64,000 nt of DNA. Origin: Marisa cornuarietis. Its lineage: Eukaryota > Mollusca > Gastropoda > Architaenioglossa > Ampullariidae. A program made the translations under genes and the position numbers. Shown piece after piece: positions 51,281 through 62,182 of this stretch. The stretch is from contig SMMW01000001.1 in the NCBI GenBank assembly GCA_004794655.1, positions 20,408,501 through 20,472,500 on the forward strand, in the 5' to 3' direction. Below the pieces are notes generated by a model that searched no databases, was not told the DNA's origin, and was given only the letters and a program-made list of their open reading frames with translations. Position 1 is the first letter of the stretch. The number at the start of each line of letters is the position of its first letter.

Positions 51281-52074
51281 GTGGGGGACTTTTTCTGTCA
51301 AAGGCCATTTCAATACTTATAAGATTATTCTCAGGCCACACGAAATTATCAGCTTAAATTTTTTCCTGCTAACTTTTTGGTCAAGCCGTAGTTTTGCCAC
51401 AGTGTGCACACATTTGCAAATGTACTCTGCCAGCCTGCCTCCGCCGAGTCGCTGAAATACAGTCACTCGGCGAGAAGCATACGTAGTAATAATAATAATA
51501 AGAAGAAGCATACGTAAGTGTCTGTTCCGTCCTGTGCTCGCGTGTGTCTTGTCTATTGGACTTCCTTTGCCTTGAAATTTACTTTTTTATGATTCCCTTA
51601 ATGTATAAATATGTCACTACAAAAACCTCTCCCAAATTTTCTGAAGTCCAAGTACCACATGATCGAACAGAGCCAGAGACGTTCCCCACCCCTAACCTAT
51701 GCAAAGATTCATTTGCGCAAAGGATTATATATTTTACGAACATATAGCATCGCAAAAATTTACGGTCTTGCATTATTATTACTTTTATTGTGTTTGTTTG
51801 TTTGCTCGTTTGTTACAGTCTTGGCACAGCTGACTGTGCCCAATGACAGGCTGGCACGGAGTTAAAAACAAACAAGCCCAATGACAGTGCAAGGGATATA
51901 ATTCAGCAAATGCAACTGCATAGGTAGAGCGAAGTAGCCTCTCTTAAAGTCGATCGTTCTACCGATCAGTCAAGCACTGAAAGAACATAAATCTAGTGGT
52001 GATTAGCAAGGTTCAAAGTTTGTTTGGACCAAACCGAGATTATTTTTTAAGAATCGAAGATTTTTGGCACAGGA
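51281..52074. other. Sequence upstream of TRMT5 (promoter region by position)
   Basis: There is no TATA box at a convincing place and no CpG-rich island. It includes a short (AAT)n run near 51,487-51,502 and a tRNA-Lys-like relic on the - strand (about 51,920-51,976). TRMT5 transcription should start somewhere here, but the start cannot be read from the sequence. Confidence 0.4.
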
Positions 52075-52316
52075 ATGTTAATTATCATCAACCACATTTT
52101 CCTAGCAGTTATACTGGGTTCTCAAACGGTTCGTTCTCAAATGGCTGGCTATTCATTTAGACAACACATGGCTTCACAAGCAGCTGTTCGAAATATTCTG
52201 AAGTCATTTGTTCGCTTACCATCGTTTGGCATTGGAAAACCGCGTCGCCTTCTGCCTGACAGACACAACGATCAGCAGCCTACCGCAGTTACCTACACAG
52301 CAGAGTCTGAATCTAG
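52075..52316 (+). CDS. TRMT5: TRMT5 exon 1: N-terminus and probable mitochondrial presequence
   Basis: It encodes residues 1-80 plus two bases of codon 81. The first 20 residues are hydrophobic. From Met23 the sequence is rich in Arg, Ser and Ala with no acidic residue until a RRLLPD stretch, which fits a mitochondrial presequence. The donor reads CTAG|GTGGAC, which is weaker than the other donors. Support for the exon is that phase 2 matches exon 2 exactly and leaves the frame open. There is no sequence conservation to lean on here, so this is the least certain exon; an upstream non-coding exon cannot be excluded. Confidence 0.7.
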
Positions 52317-55300
52317 GTGGACATAATTTAATTCTTCATCATTTGACCATTTAATGTTTGACGTACATTGCTCATGTTTCTTATTTTTCGTTAATGCATG
52401 CTTGTCAAAGATGTACCGCGTCTTTGCAAACAGAAAAGCGGAAGTCAAGAAACTACGATTTTGTTTTGTCAAACTTGTTAATTATCCAATTATGCTAGTG
52501 TAGTCTGTGGAAATTCCACCTACACATCTGTGTCTGTAGCAAATCTCACTATTCTGATGCGCTCACTGCATTTGTATTTTGTGTCAATATCAAAACACAA
52601 ATTTTCCATAGGACATTTCTTGTATATTTCTTATTTCTTCGAAATAAGGATAATCATAAAATAGTGGTTTCATTTTAAGCAAGAACAGCATAGTGTAAAA
52701 TCCAGATATTTTCATGTCGTGACACTTTAAAGCAGTCTTTACTATAAAAATTTTCACTTTAAAAAGTTGAAAACCGATTAATATGGTAATCAGAAAAAAT
52801 GTTCAAGTTACGTTAGTTTGTAAAATTTTGCAAATGTTATCCTTTGGTTACTAGTTTCAATGATTGTGTGACATTTCCATTCTTGTAATTGTTGTTGTCA
52901 TGTATCAATGTAGCAATGAACAGAAGTGTAATCCTCATACCTAATTTATTCATTCTGTTCACAGAATTTTAAGACTTCTTCGTCGTTTAACCGGGTATCA
53001 AAGGGCGGAGTCTTTCGTGTCTGCAATGGAGTTTCAGCAGCAGGAAAGCTCACCATTCATGCCACCTGAAGCTGTGCGGGGAATTCAGACACTTGACCGT
53101 CATCTGTTTTCAAGGTCGGTTTCTGTGCCAGCATTGAGAGTCAATGCCAGACACATTGGTGCCTTGACAAAAGGAAAAATACTGCAGTCAGCTGTGCTTA
53201 AAATGCCTCGGATCAAGCCGATTGCTCAACTTGCAGCAACTGATCCTGAGAGCAAAACTCACAAACTGCTGCTTCTTGATCCTAGAAAATGCAAAATCAT
53301 TGATGAACTTATGCCGGAAGAAGTGAAGTCTTTAGATGAGCTTGGCATTGATGTACAAAAGCTTGAGTGGTTTGAAATAGAGTTAGGCTATGAAAACTGG
53401 ACTTTATCAGATATTTTGCGAGCGGTGCTGCCTGCTGATACCGAAAGTGTTTCTGGATTCAGCATTATTGGCCACATTGCTCACCTTAATCTGAAAATGG
53501 AAGTCATGGACTACAAATACCTCATAGGTAAGCTGTGGAGAAAGTGATTCTCTGTGGAACTGGACACTTTTGACATACAGATGCTTTAGCCAGGTCTTAC
53601 AAATGTACTGAAGGAAGCTAATCCCTGACTCCTTCATTAGTTAAGGCTTTGTGCTCTGACACAGCTTGACTAAAGCAGCTTGTTAACACTGTGACAATGT
53701 TAGGTCAAGTTTGACATACAGGTCTTAAAAAGTCTTCTATCAAACCACATTCTGTAAACCTTAGTGCAGTCATTTTAAAAAGTTAGCTTCTTAGATAATC
53801 TTGCCCATAAACCGAAGCCACTTCAGTAAAGAAAATTTCTCATTAGATCTGACATTGACTTTTAGCAGATATTCATATGAAAATAATCCTTGTTAACAGC
53901 TTTTCATAGGCATGTTTCATTCCTAAAAAAAGAGAAGGCTGAATATGGGAAGAGAAATGACAATGACCAACTTTATTTGTCCCAGTGGGCAATTTGAATA
54001 TGGGAATGTGCTCTAGTTCAACAGAGAAAAAATGAAAAAGAAAAAAGAAGTGGGCAAATAACAATCATATTTTATCGATATATATATATATTTTAGAGAA
54101 AACTTATATCACGAATAATCATGTATTCACCTACAGCATCTCACACACACACACACACACAAAGGGATGTAAATTTTCAGAAAAGGTCTTCCAGACTCTG
54201 TTGTTACTTCCCTTAGACAGTCTTGTCCCCACCAGCATGATGTGAAAAATATGTTGCATTTTTTTTTTTTAGGTGGAAAAAATTCAGTCATATTTAGAAC
54301 GTCATGTGGTCTTAAGAAGGTGCCAAGGTTACTTATTTTCTCATAAACTTGTTTGTCAGATAAAACTTCACTATGCATAATCTGAAGATTTAACAAAAAT
54401 TTTATTATGATACATTTTATCAATTTTTGCATATTGGAAAGCCAGTTTTTTATGGGGATTCTGATCTGCGCTAGAAGTAAACTTAGGTAAGGTTTAGCAT
54501 TTACTGAGGTTTTTGTTGTGGTGACCTTATCCCTTTGGTACAGAACTTCATTTGTTTCAGGCCAGGTGGTTTTGGATAAAAATCCATGCGTGAAGACCGT
54601 TGTCAACAAACTTAACATCATCGACAATACATTCCGTAATTTCCAGATGGAGCTTTTGGCTGGAGCAGATAACTTTGTCACTCGTGCCAAGGAAAATGGA
54701 TTTGTGTTTGAACTAGATTTTTCTAAAGTATACTGGAATCCAAGACTAGGTAAAAGTTTTATTTGCCTTTTTATTTTGCCACATTCACTATGATAGTGTT
54801 AAGAATATTTCAGATATTTTCTCATTTTGTAAGTCCTATTTTTTACATTTATTATCTGCTGAATATTCATCCTTCTGGTGAGAAAACAATATTGGTATCA
54901 TTTTTATTTTTTAAGATAGTTGGGCTTTACCATCAGATCTAAGGTTTCATGTTGTTTTAGATTCTGGTTTAAGGCTCTGGCTTAACAGAGGCCTTTTGGG
55001 CCACAACATCCTTTTGAATATATTACCTACCCATTTATATCATTCTTTTTCTTTATGTTTCTTTTTATTGTTAGTGGTGGTGTTAATGTTTCATTTGGTT
55101 TTTTACGCTTTTGAAGTATTGTTACCTTCTCTTGCCATGTTATATATAACCTTAGTTGCTAGCACAGTATAAAACTCAAACAACTAACCAACTTGTTTTA
55201 ATAGAATAACTCCTGAAGTTATCAGTAGTTTCCTCCCTTATGTATTCATTTATATATATATATACAATATGTACACACACACATAGCAATGTGTTGAATG

Positions 55301-58300
55301 ACACTACCCTAGTGATGGTGCTGCCTGCTAAATTTGCCAGGGCCGTAGCCATTCAATTTTAAAAGTTTGATGCTACTGAGGTACAGGATAGTGTAATAAA
55401 GTGTGGATGCATGTGAAACTCTGTAGATGTCCTCAGCTGACGAACATGCCATTGAGCACTATGGTCTTTCTCAAGTCCAGAGAGATGTTAAGCTTCTGAC
55501 ATGCTGCTTCTGCTCTGCTGTCACTGCATGTTATTTTCAATATTGAAATCTTATTGTTAACATCTTTGCGATAGAAAATATAAACAGCATAAATTAGCAA
55601 CAACAGTAGTATTAATATACCAGGGTGGCAGCTGATGTTTTTTGCCTGCCTGTACACCAGCCAATCTTCCACTAAGGCAACAATGCATTCAGTAGATTGA
55701 AGCTGCCTACATTGTAAACTCAGTATCAGCATGTGTTTGTGGGGGAAGGGACAACAGGGATAACATAGGGTCTTTATACTGCAATTCCCTCCAGTGACAA
55801 AATTGATAGTTTTGTCGACCAGTTGCAGGAAAAATAGATATCCTGGTATATTATTTTGAATTCTGTCAAGAAATTGTTTTATTAGTGTAATGTTTTATGT
55901 ATAGAGATCTGTATCACCACTATTTGATGACCAACCAGTAATAATGAAATATCAGATTATATGTTTGTTACAAAACATCCTCTTACCAAAAATCAAAATT
56001 CTTTATGTAATTAACTCACATTTCTTAATGATGCGAAACTGCAGTATGATCAGTTTGCTAGAGGAAATTTCTAGCCCATGTGATCAGCATTTTCTTCCAC
56101 CTTGCACACATTCTATGCAAATCCACACTGCCCAATTCTAACCAGATTTTGAGGAATATGTTAAGTGCTTATATTTTGATTTGAAGTATGTTTGCTTGAT
56201 CTGGGCAATCTTTGAATGTTTTGAACCTTTTAAAAATGTGTTACTGGGGGCTGAATCCAACTGAAAATCAACAAAGTCCATGATAAATTTGGAAGAGTTA
56301 ATCAGTGAGCCCAAGGTGGGTCAGCTAGTACTATATATGTGGTATAATTCTGTGCAGTTTTTCTCACTTTCCTGAATTTTAAAAGTTGCCAGTTGTTTTC
56401 TTTGTGAACTTGTTGTCTCATGTAGAGATCAGCGCATGTTTTTCAGCTTCCTTCATGGTGACCTAGGGGTTAGTAGTGATCCAAATGCTGCACGTGTTTT
56501 TTTTTAGCAGCTGGTGCACATGCATGACTGCTCAAAAATACAGGAGACTGCTAACATGCATGTAGTGTGCAAGCACAGACAGGAGTGGAATGGACCATTT
56601 TAATGACGTTGATCCCTGGTGATCCGTCTTCCCTGTTCTTTTGATCACCACCGGAAGACGACAGAGCTGTCAGAAGCAGGGCCCTGCAGTATTGGATTTC
56701 CATGTAGAATGTGAAGTATATGTGAAATGGTCCACTTCATCACTGCCACGGGTTTGTATGCACAGTTGGTTCGAGATATGTCAACACCAGGCGATGGGAA
56801 CAAACAGTTCACTGCAGGCCGGTTTGGGAGGACCCTTGATGGAGAGAGGGGTTGGGGAAGGATTTGTGGATTGTATGTGGGGGTGGGGGTGAAGAGAGAG
56901 ACAGACTAGTTTGTGCCTACACGCGCGTGTGGGTGTGTGCACAGGATATACTTTCATACCCTTAATGAAGCATGAGCTGGTGCGGGCCAGTGAGAGTTCG
57001 GGACGATCAAACAGCGCGACAGCTTTTGTGATTGTCGGCGCTTCCTGCGCCGGGCTGTTACAGCGTTCTTTTGTGTACATGTTTGACGTCGGAGGGGATG
57101 CTGTTGGCCCCAGCACGGCACTTGCGCGTACGGAGGTGCACATGTGTGTCGGTGGGATGTGGGGGAGGAGGCAGGCAGAGCTAGAAAGCTTGCAAACGGC
57201 ACGCTCGGGAGGGGGTAGGTAAACAAAAGCTGCTACGGGTGTCGGGTATCGGGGTGGCTTGGGGTGAAGGACGGGCTCGACTCCTCCACCTCAACGTCTT
57301 GGGGGTCTGAGTTGAGCGACGCTGACCGCTTTAGGGATGTGACCGGCGCAGCATCTGGTGGGGGGGGGGTCTTCCCCTTCGCAGGCAATATTTGGTTGCA
57401 TCAACGTGTTCAACAAAATAGGCCGACAATAGCCGTGTTTGCCAAAGATAATTAAAGGGTATCTGGCACCCTGTCCTCCACCCGCTTTTTCCATTCGATG
57501 GTCGTGTTTTGGAGCCTGCATCCGCGAGCCGCAGCGTCTCGGGAACATTTGCGTCGCATGAAAGAGTTTGCGCACAATCACAATGCTGCTTTGTAGACGA
57601 ACAGATAGCCTGATAACACATTGTCATTGGCGGACCAAGTGTGTGTCTGTTTAAGCTTCTAAGTAACGAAAATATTAACGGTGTCCATGTGTGTTCTCGC
57701 TTCTCTCACTCGTGGTACGACTTTATGTTTCAGGTGCAGAACACCAGCGCGTAGTGGACCTCCTGGACAAGGGAGACAATCTGTTTGACGTGTTTGCTGG
57801 AGTGGGACCGTTTGCTGTTCCTGCCGCTAAGAAGGGCGTCACTGTTTTCGCCAACGACCTAAACCCCGATTCTTACGCTGCTCTAGTCACGAACGCAAAA
57901 CTAAACAAAGTTCCTTCGGGTGCTATCACCGCATACAATCTAGACGGCAGGGCGTTCATTAGGACAGTGCTGAAACCGCGCCTCCTTGACAGGCTCCAGA
58001 AGGTGGCAAATGCGGTCAGAGCGGATGACGAGATAGAAAGTGGATGCAAAGTTGGAGATCGCGTAACAGTAGGGGACCTTCACGGCCCCCTGAAACAGTC
58101 AGAAAACGCGTGCGAAGCTGCTCATGAAATTCACCCCGGAGGTGTTGTGCCACCGAATGCGTTTGGAAAGGTGTTCGTTGTCATGAATCTGCCGGCGCTA
58201 GCTTTGGAGTTCTTAGATGTATTCCCTGGTCTGCTGGCCTCCTGTCCGGAACTTAAGATCCACCCGGCTGTTGCCGAATACTTGCCAACGGTGATGTCGT

Positions 58301-59132
58301 ACGCCTTCAGCAAGAGCAGCGACCCTGAGAGTGATGTCCGTGTCCAAGCCGAGAGGGTGCTAGGGCGACCACTTCCGGCAGGAGCCAGGGTGAGGATGGT
58401 TCGCAACGTTGCCCCCAACAAAGAAATGTTGTGCCTGGTCTTCCAGCTCACGCCCTCCATTTTGTTCGAGGCCGTGGAAAACCAAGAGGAGCTAAGTCCT
58501 TTCAGAGACAACAGTGAGGCAGGTAGGTGTCAGCTGTGTGTGTCTGGAAACCCTGGCGACCTGGCACTGGGTGTCTAGTTGCGCGAGGTGAATGTTAACA
58601 GTCATTTACAATACTTATAACACATTAGTAGCTTAGCTGTCTGCTAGGCTTCAGTGTCCAGCTAAAGCGACTGGACTGTGCACCTGGCCCTAGGAGCTAT
58701 TAATATCTGTTTAAATAGACATGGATTTCTTCTCGACTCTTAGAAGGCCTTCATGGGGACTACGGCCTGATACTGTCACTTCAGCATTTCGCGGTTGTCT
58801 AAGCCATGTTTTTACGTGAGCTTTCTTGGGGTAGTGGGGTTGGAAGAGGCTGTTAAGGTTTTCATAAAATTAAGCTACTAGACTTGTTCAGTTAATCTTA
58901 TTCCAAATGAGAATCCAAACTGCATTTGGGCTTTGCTCACCCTGCCACTTCATCAGCCGGAAAATCAAAAATGATATGGTTGAGACTGGTTGGACGGGAG
59001 GGTGGGGGGAGCAAAGGAATGGAAGCGAAGTAGCTATTGTGCACGTTTCTTGTCGAACTCTTTCTTTTCTCTTTCTTTTATTTTTTTCTCAATTCAGATG
59101 AGCCCTCGAGCAAACGAACGAAAATCTGCTGA
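52075..59132 (+). CDS. TRMT5: TRMT5, tRNA (guanine37-N1)-methyltransferase (five coding exons, spliced)
   Basis: The protein transfers a methyl group from S-adenosylmethionine to N1 of G37, next to the anticodon, in cytosolic and mitochondrial tRNAs; this prevents frameshifting (family knowledge). Seen here: joining 52075-52316, 52965-53527, 54561-54749, 57734-58522 and 59098-59132 gives an uninterrupted 605-residue frame with intron phases 2, 1, 1, 1 and GT-AG ends throughout. Landmarks are VRGIQTLDR and GHIAHLNL (about 250-257) in the N-terminal part, LIGQVVLDKNPC over the exon 2/3 junction, FSKVYWNPRL (322-331), SAM motif DVFAGVGPF (350-358), FANDLNP (370-376), YNLDGRAFI (399-407), NLPA (483-486) and RNVAPNKEML (555-564). 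Human TRMT5 is about 509 residues. The extra length comes from the N-terminus and an insertion at about 412-474. Start choice: M1 is the first ATG of the open exon; M23 (52141) and M102 (53026) are alternatives. All key motifs are present, so the gene appears functional. Confidence 0.95.
52965..53527 (+). CDS. TRMT5: TRMT5 exon 2: N-terminal domains
   Basis: It encodes residues 81-268 and the first base of Gly269. The acceptor is TTCACAG| and the donor ATAG|GTAAGC. It carries the MPPEAVRGIQTLDR block, the LLLDPRKCKI segment, the ILRAVLPADTESVSGFS segment and GHIAHLNL, in the same order as in animal TRMT5. The first 20 codons (ILRLLRRLTGYQ onward) are basic and may continue the organelle-targeting region. 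Met102 (53026) would give a cytosolic form without the presequence, comparable to internal starts discussed for other dual-targeted tRNA-modifying enzymes (inference). Confidence 0.93.
54561..54749 (+). CDS. TRMT5: TRMT5 exon 3: N-terminal part of the catalytic region
   Basis: This 189-bp exon encodes residues 269-331 plus one base. The acceptor is TTTGTTTCAG| and the donor ACTAG|GTAAAA. It includes DKNPC, VNKLNIIDNTFRNFQME and FSKVYWNPRL, which are hallmark TRMT5 strings lying before the SAM-binding fold. A 187-residue open frame on the opposite strand over this exon is a shadow. Confidence 0.95.
54750..57733 (+). other. TRMT5 intron 3, with a GC-rich distal part
   Basis: This is the largest intron of the gene (2,984 bp). 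The first 1.9 kb is AT-rich and includes a SINE 3'-end relic near 55151 and a short TA/CA tract near 55253-55283. From about 56,640 it becomes G+C-rich, with G-runs at 56,875-56,890 and 57,358-57,370. Short open frames in that part overlap in several frames on both strands and show no family motif, so I do not call exons there. Confidence 0.8.
55148..55182 (+). mobile_element. SINE 3'-end relic in TRMT5 intron 3
   Basis: CTTAGTTGCTAGCACAGTAT followed by AAAACTCAAAC resembles the 3' end of the 45.0-kb SINE subfamily (AGTTGCTAGCTCGGCGTAAA, then ACTCCAATT). Only about 35 bases remain, so the call is tentative. Confidence 0.4.
57734..58522 (+). CDS. TRMT5: TRMT5 exon 4: Rossmann-fold SAM-dependent methyltransferase domain
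   Basis: It encodes residues 332-594 plus one base. The acceptor is ATGTTTCAG| and the donor GGCAG|GTAGGT. SAM motif DVFAGVGPF, acidic-ribose motif FANDLNP, YNLDGRAFI, the NLPA catalytic loop and RNVAPNKEML follow in the expected order. Between YNLDGRAFI and VFVVMNLPA there are about 70 residues. The vertebrate proteins have about 30 there, so this copy carries an insertion rich in charged residues, Gly and Val. The exon is visibly richer in G+C than exons 1-3. If the donor is not used, the frame runs into the intron and stops at 58578. Confidence 0.95.
59098..59132 (+). CDS. TRMT5: TRMT5 exon 5: short basic C-terminus and stop
   Basis: A pyrimidine-rich acceptor (TTTTTCTCAATTCAG|) opens in phase 1 and gives DEPSSKRTKIC followed by TGA at 59130. 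The vertebrate protein has a similar Pro-Leu-Lys-Arg-type basic tail at the same place, which supports this tiny exon over read-through to the intronic stop at 58578. Confidence 0.8.
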
Positions 59133-59545
59133 GAAGGGCTGAAGTCAGGATGTGAAAGAAGCACGTGCCAGTGCTGGCTATCATGACATCAGAGTCAAGG
59201 ACATTCATGTCACGTGACCGAAAGCTCGCGAACATCATCGTTAGCGTCGACGTCGTTTGTCGTCTTGGCCTGATAAAGCAAAGGACATAGCTAGAAAATT
59301 TAGGCCTTTGTCGTTCTCACATCAGTTGTACAGAGAGAGAAAAAATATACTTTGTGTATCACTTTGTTTTTGTGCGTGCGTGGGCTTCGAAGATCTGTGA
59401 CTGTTGAAAAATATAAAAGTATATTTGTTTGTATATGTGAATAGTTCAAATTTTTAAAGCGCACCGAGAAGCCTTGTGTGAAAAAAGTGAGCTATTTAAC
59501 AAGCAGTATTTACGGCAGATGTAAATAAAATGCATGATCCTACAC
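59133..59545 (+). other. TRMT5: TRMT5 3' untranslated region (inferred)
   Basis: This is non-coding sequence after the stop. A canonical AATAAA lies at 59524-59529, so the transcript probably ends about 10-30 bases later. The true cleavage site is not visible from sequence alone. Confidence 0.5.
59524..59529 (+). terminator. Candidate polyadenylation signal AATAAA for TRMT5
   Basis: It is the first canonical hexamer found downstream of the TRMT5 stop, about 390 bases after it. Such hexamers also occur by chance in AT-rich DNA. Confidence 0.45.
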
Positions 59546-61970
59546 TGAAGCTCTTGTTTGAGTGGGCTGCTTGAACAGAACCTTGCTGTGCTGGCTGGAG
59601 GTATGTTGTTAATGATTCGTCTTCTATCGTTTGAGGCGACAGGCAGGCATTCAGGAACACTGATGTCGGGAAACGGGGGGAGTGCGTTAGTCGCCATTAA
59701 GATGCGGCAATAGGTGGACATTTGCTGAATGTGGGAAATGAGGGCTTACGTCTATCTTCCTTGAATTAACTTCTTGTCAAGCTGGGCAGAGGATCCTACG
59801 TGCTAAAGATAAAAGTGGTGTGAGTGGATAAAATGCGGCATAAAAAAGTATTAGGTGTCATTACAGCAAACTATAAACGATAGGTACATAGGGAATAACA
59901 CCATGCCTTCCTCGGCCACTCGTCACCAAATCCCACGTCCATCCGTTTAAAAAAAAAGTAGATAGTATCATCGACGAGAAAATAGCAATCGCAACATAAT
60001 GCTCACCACGCTCACCCTATTATCGAGGTGAACTCAGTGAACATGTGTCACGTCTAGTGAGAAATGGCGTGTGTCGGGGAGTGAGATCTGAACCTACCGA
60101 CCACTAATCTCAACGTATTGGTGACAAGTACCTTACTGGTGTGCCACTAGAACGCATTCGTAATCACAATCACCAACAAGTGGGCAGAATACGGCCTGCA
60201 CAGTAAAGAATCCAAAAGCCAACTCCATTTTCTAAAATGACAACAACAACAACAACAAAAAAACCAGCAGTGGTGATGGTGGGGGGGGGGTAAAACGAGG
60301 GGCCAGCGCCCCCTTAAAAAGATACCGAGGAGGCAAGAATGTGAATGTCGTTGACTGTCAGCATGAAGTTTGTCCACCCCAAAACCCAGCGTCTTCCTCC
60401 GCCACTGAACAAGTATGGACTATATGACAGACGACCACTAATCATAGTATCTGTGTTCCCGTTATACGAACACTACTCGTAACATCCAGTCTATCCCGCT
60501 GTACGAACACTCGAGACACTAGGGGTGGGGCACCGGAGGGAGCGTCAGGGCCCAGAACTCGGCTGGAGGCGAAAGACGCAGGTGGTTGTGTTGTCCGTCA
60601 CAGTTTCCTCCCTTGTTAGTCCTGATTAATGGCCGACAGCTCGGTCCCGCCTGAGACGGCAAAACGACATCTCCCAGAAGGATTGTTGCCTTTCAATGTC
60701 TGCCGAGAAGCTCTTGCGGTAGGAAACATAACAAGCTAGGACGAAACACAACATGTTCCCCCACCAGCGAGCCCTCTTGTTGGGCCTCCGATAGTTCTCT
60801 TCAGGGAAAGCGCAGTTGGCCGATCGCAAGCTCGGTGTGTAGTAAACACCTTTGCTAATTAATACCCAAGGGCCACTGGGCCCAACGCTTCAGGTCGGAT
60901 TCTCTGCAGCATATGTTTTGTCAGTTCATTGTTGGGTCCCTCCAAGCTAAGCTTCATTCATCCTCCTGCCCCCTGCTCCTTCACTGATGACATCATTTGC
61001 TGTGTTGATATTGTTTGCTTGTATCTTCATTTGTTGTCTGATGACTGGAAGACTAACTGGTTTATTATTATCGCTTGTTTTGAGTGGATGAGTGATTGGT
61101 GATATTTATGCAGCTAATATTATCAACGAGCTCTGGTCAGGTGGTGTACAATTTCCACAAGGATTAATCAAATATTATTTTCTATTTTCTCATTGCAGAA
61201 AAGCTATATTAACACTTGAAAGGAAAAGACAAGTAAAGTGGCAACCTTGACTTGAATGATCAATACTGTCGTTTTGTATCTTTACCGCTCGAATATCTTG
61301 ATGCAAAAACAGTCGGTTACTTACAATCATGTCTACATCAAACCTCTAGGGCGGCACCAGAAGATGGTCTTGTCAAGTGGTCCCATTCGCATCTTTGTTC
61401 TACAACCTTGCTCCTCGATCCATTTCTTATCTGTCTTCATTTCTTCTTGTCTTTATGTCTGATCTGGTTGCTCGCTGGTTTGTTCTTAGCTGCTGTTTCA
61501 GGATTACTTCTCCTATTTCTCTTCAAGGTCATCCTTTGGTCATAGAAATCAAGAATGCCCCTGGTGACCAAGAGATGATTCTTCTTTAGCTCTCTAACTG
61601 GTCCAACTGAGGGAAGTTCTTTTATATATTTCCAGTAAATGTCTTCATGCCAGTCCACTGTGTTCAGGGCAACAGATTTGCCTCAGTCCTCATGGAAATA
61701 CTGACACAAGCTGTAAATGTTGGTGTACATTCGGCTAAGGAAAAGCATCTCTCCTAGTTGTAAGAAATATTCTCCTAGTTTGCGCAGACTACACCTGTGC
61801 TATCCAGCATATCATCATGGAATGTTTGCTGCTCCTTCCTACAAAACATTTCTTTTGTTTGTCTGTCTCTTTGTTTGGGACTTGGAGGGGGGGATCAACC
61901 TTCTTTTGTCCAGTCGCTTACCACTTTTATTGCATTTTCCAAAGCTGCCAAACTGGCGGTCATCCACAAA
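59546..61970. other. Intergenic sequence downstream of TRMT5
   Basis: Apart from the SINE relic near 60.1 kb and G-runs near 60,281-60,290, nothing is recognised. Confidence 0.6.
60062..60152 (-). mobile_element. Diverged SINE relic (tRNA-like head)
   Basis: On the - strand, GTGGCACACCAGTAAGGTAC, then TGTCACCAATACGTTGAGAT and a B-box-like GGTTCAGATCTCACTCCC, lie in the same order and spacing as in the main SINE family, but with many substitutions. The 3' body is not recognisable. Confidence 0.55.
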
Positions 61971-61982
61971 CACGGTCAGTGT

Positions 61983-62170
61983 TTTTTTTTAATTGGTGTG
62001 TTACGCCGAGCCAGCAACTAAGGCTATATCACGGCAAGGCAGCCAGCCCTGTAAACAGATGCCACATGCAGAGAAAGAACAGCGTGCCCGAGACGAGAAC
62101 TGAACCCAGGACAGCCATCCTTCACTGTATTGGTGACAGGCGCTAACAATTGCGCCACCGGACCGCCCAG
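61983..62170 (-). mobile_element. tRNA-derived SINE, copy 3, with 12-bp target-site duplication
   Basis: This is a full-length copy on the - strand with an A-tail (T-run just inside 61983) and a tRNA-like head ending at 62170. It is flanked by the direct repeat CACGGTCAGTGT at 61971-61982 and 62171-62182. The duplication is perfect and the copy closely resembles those at 11344 and 16897, so insertion is likely recent. Confidence 0.93.
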
Positions 62171-62182
62171 CACGGTCAGTGT

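Noticed and set aside
54127..54690. 187-residue antisense open frame
   Set aside because: It overlaps TRMT5 exon 3 and its flanking introns on the other strand; it has no family motif and includes low-complexity CA-derived residues.
56641..57222. Extra TRMT5 exon or nested gene in intron 3
   Set aside because: Short overlapping frames on both strands, no motif, and the exon 3 to exon 4 join already reproduces the conserved protein without a gap.
58523..58578. Exon 4 read-through as the true C-terminus
   Set aside because: A strong donor (GGCAG|GTAGGT) and an in-frame downstream exon encoding a basic tail like that of other TRMT5 proteins fit better.
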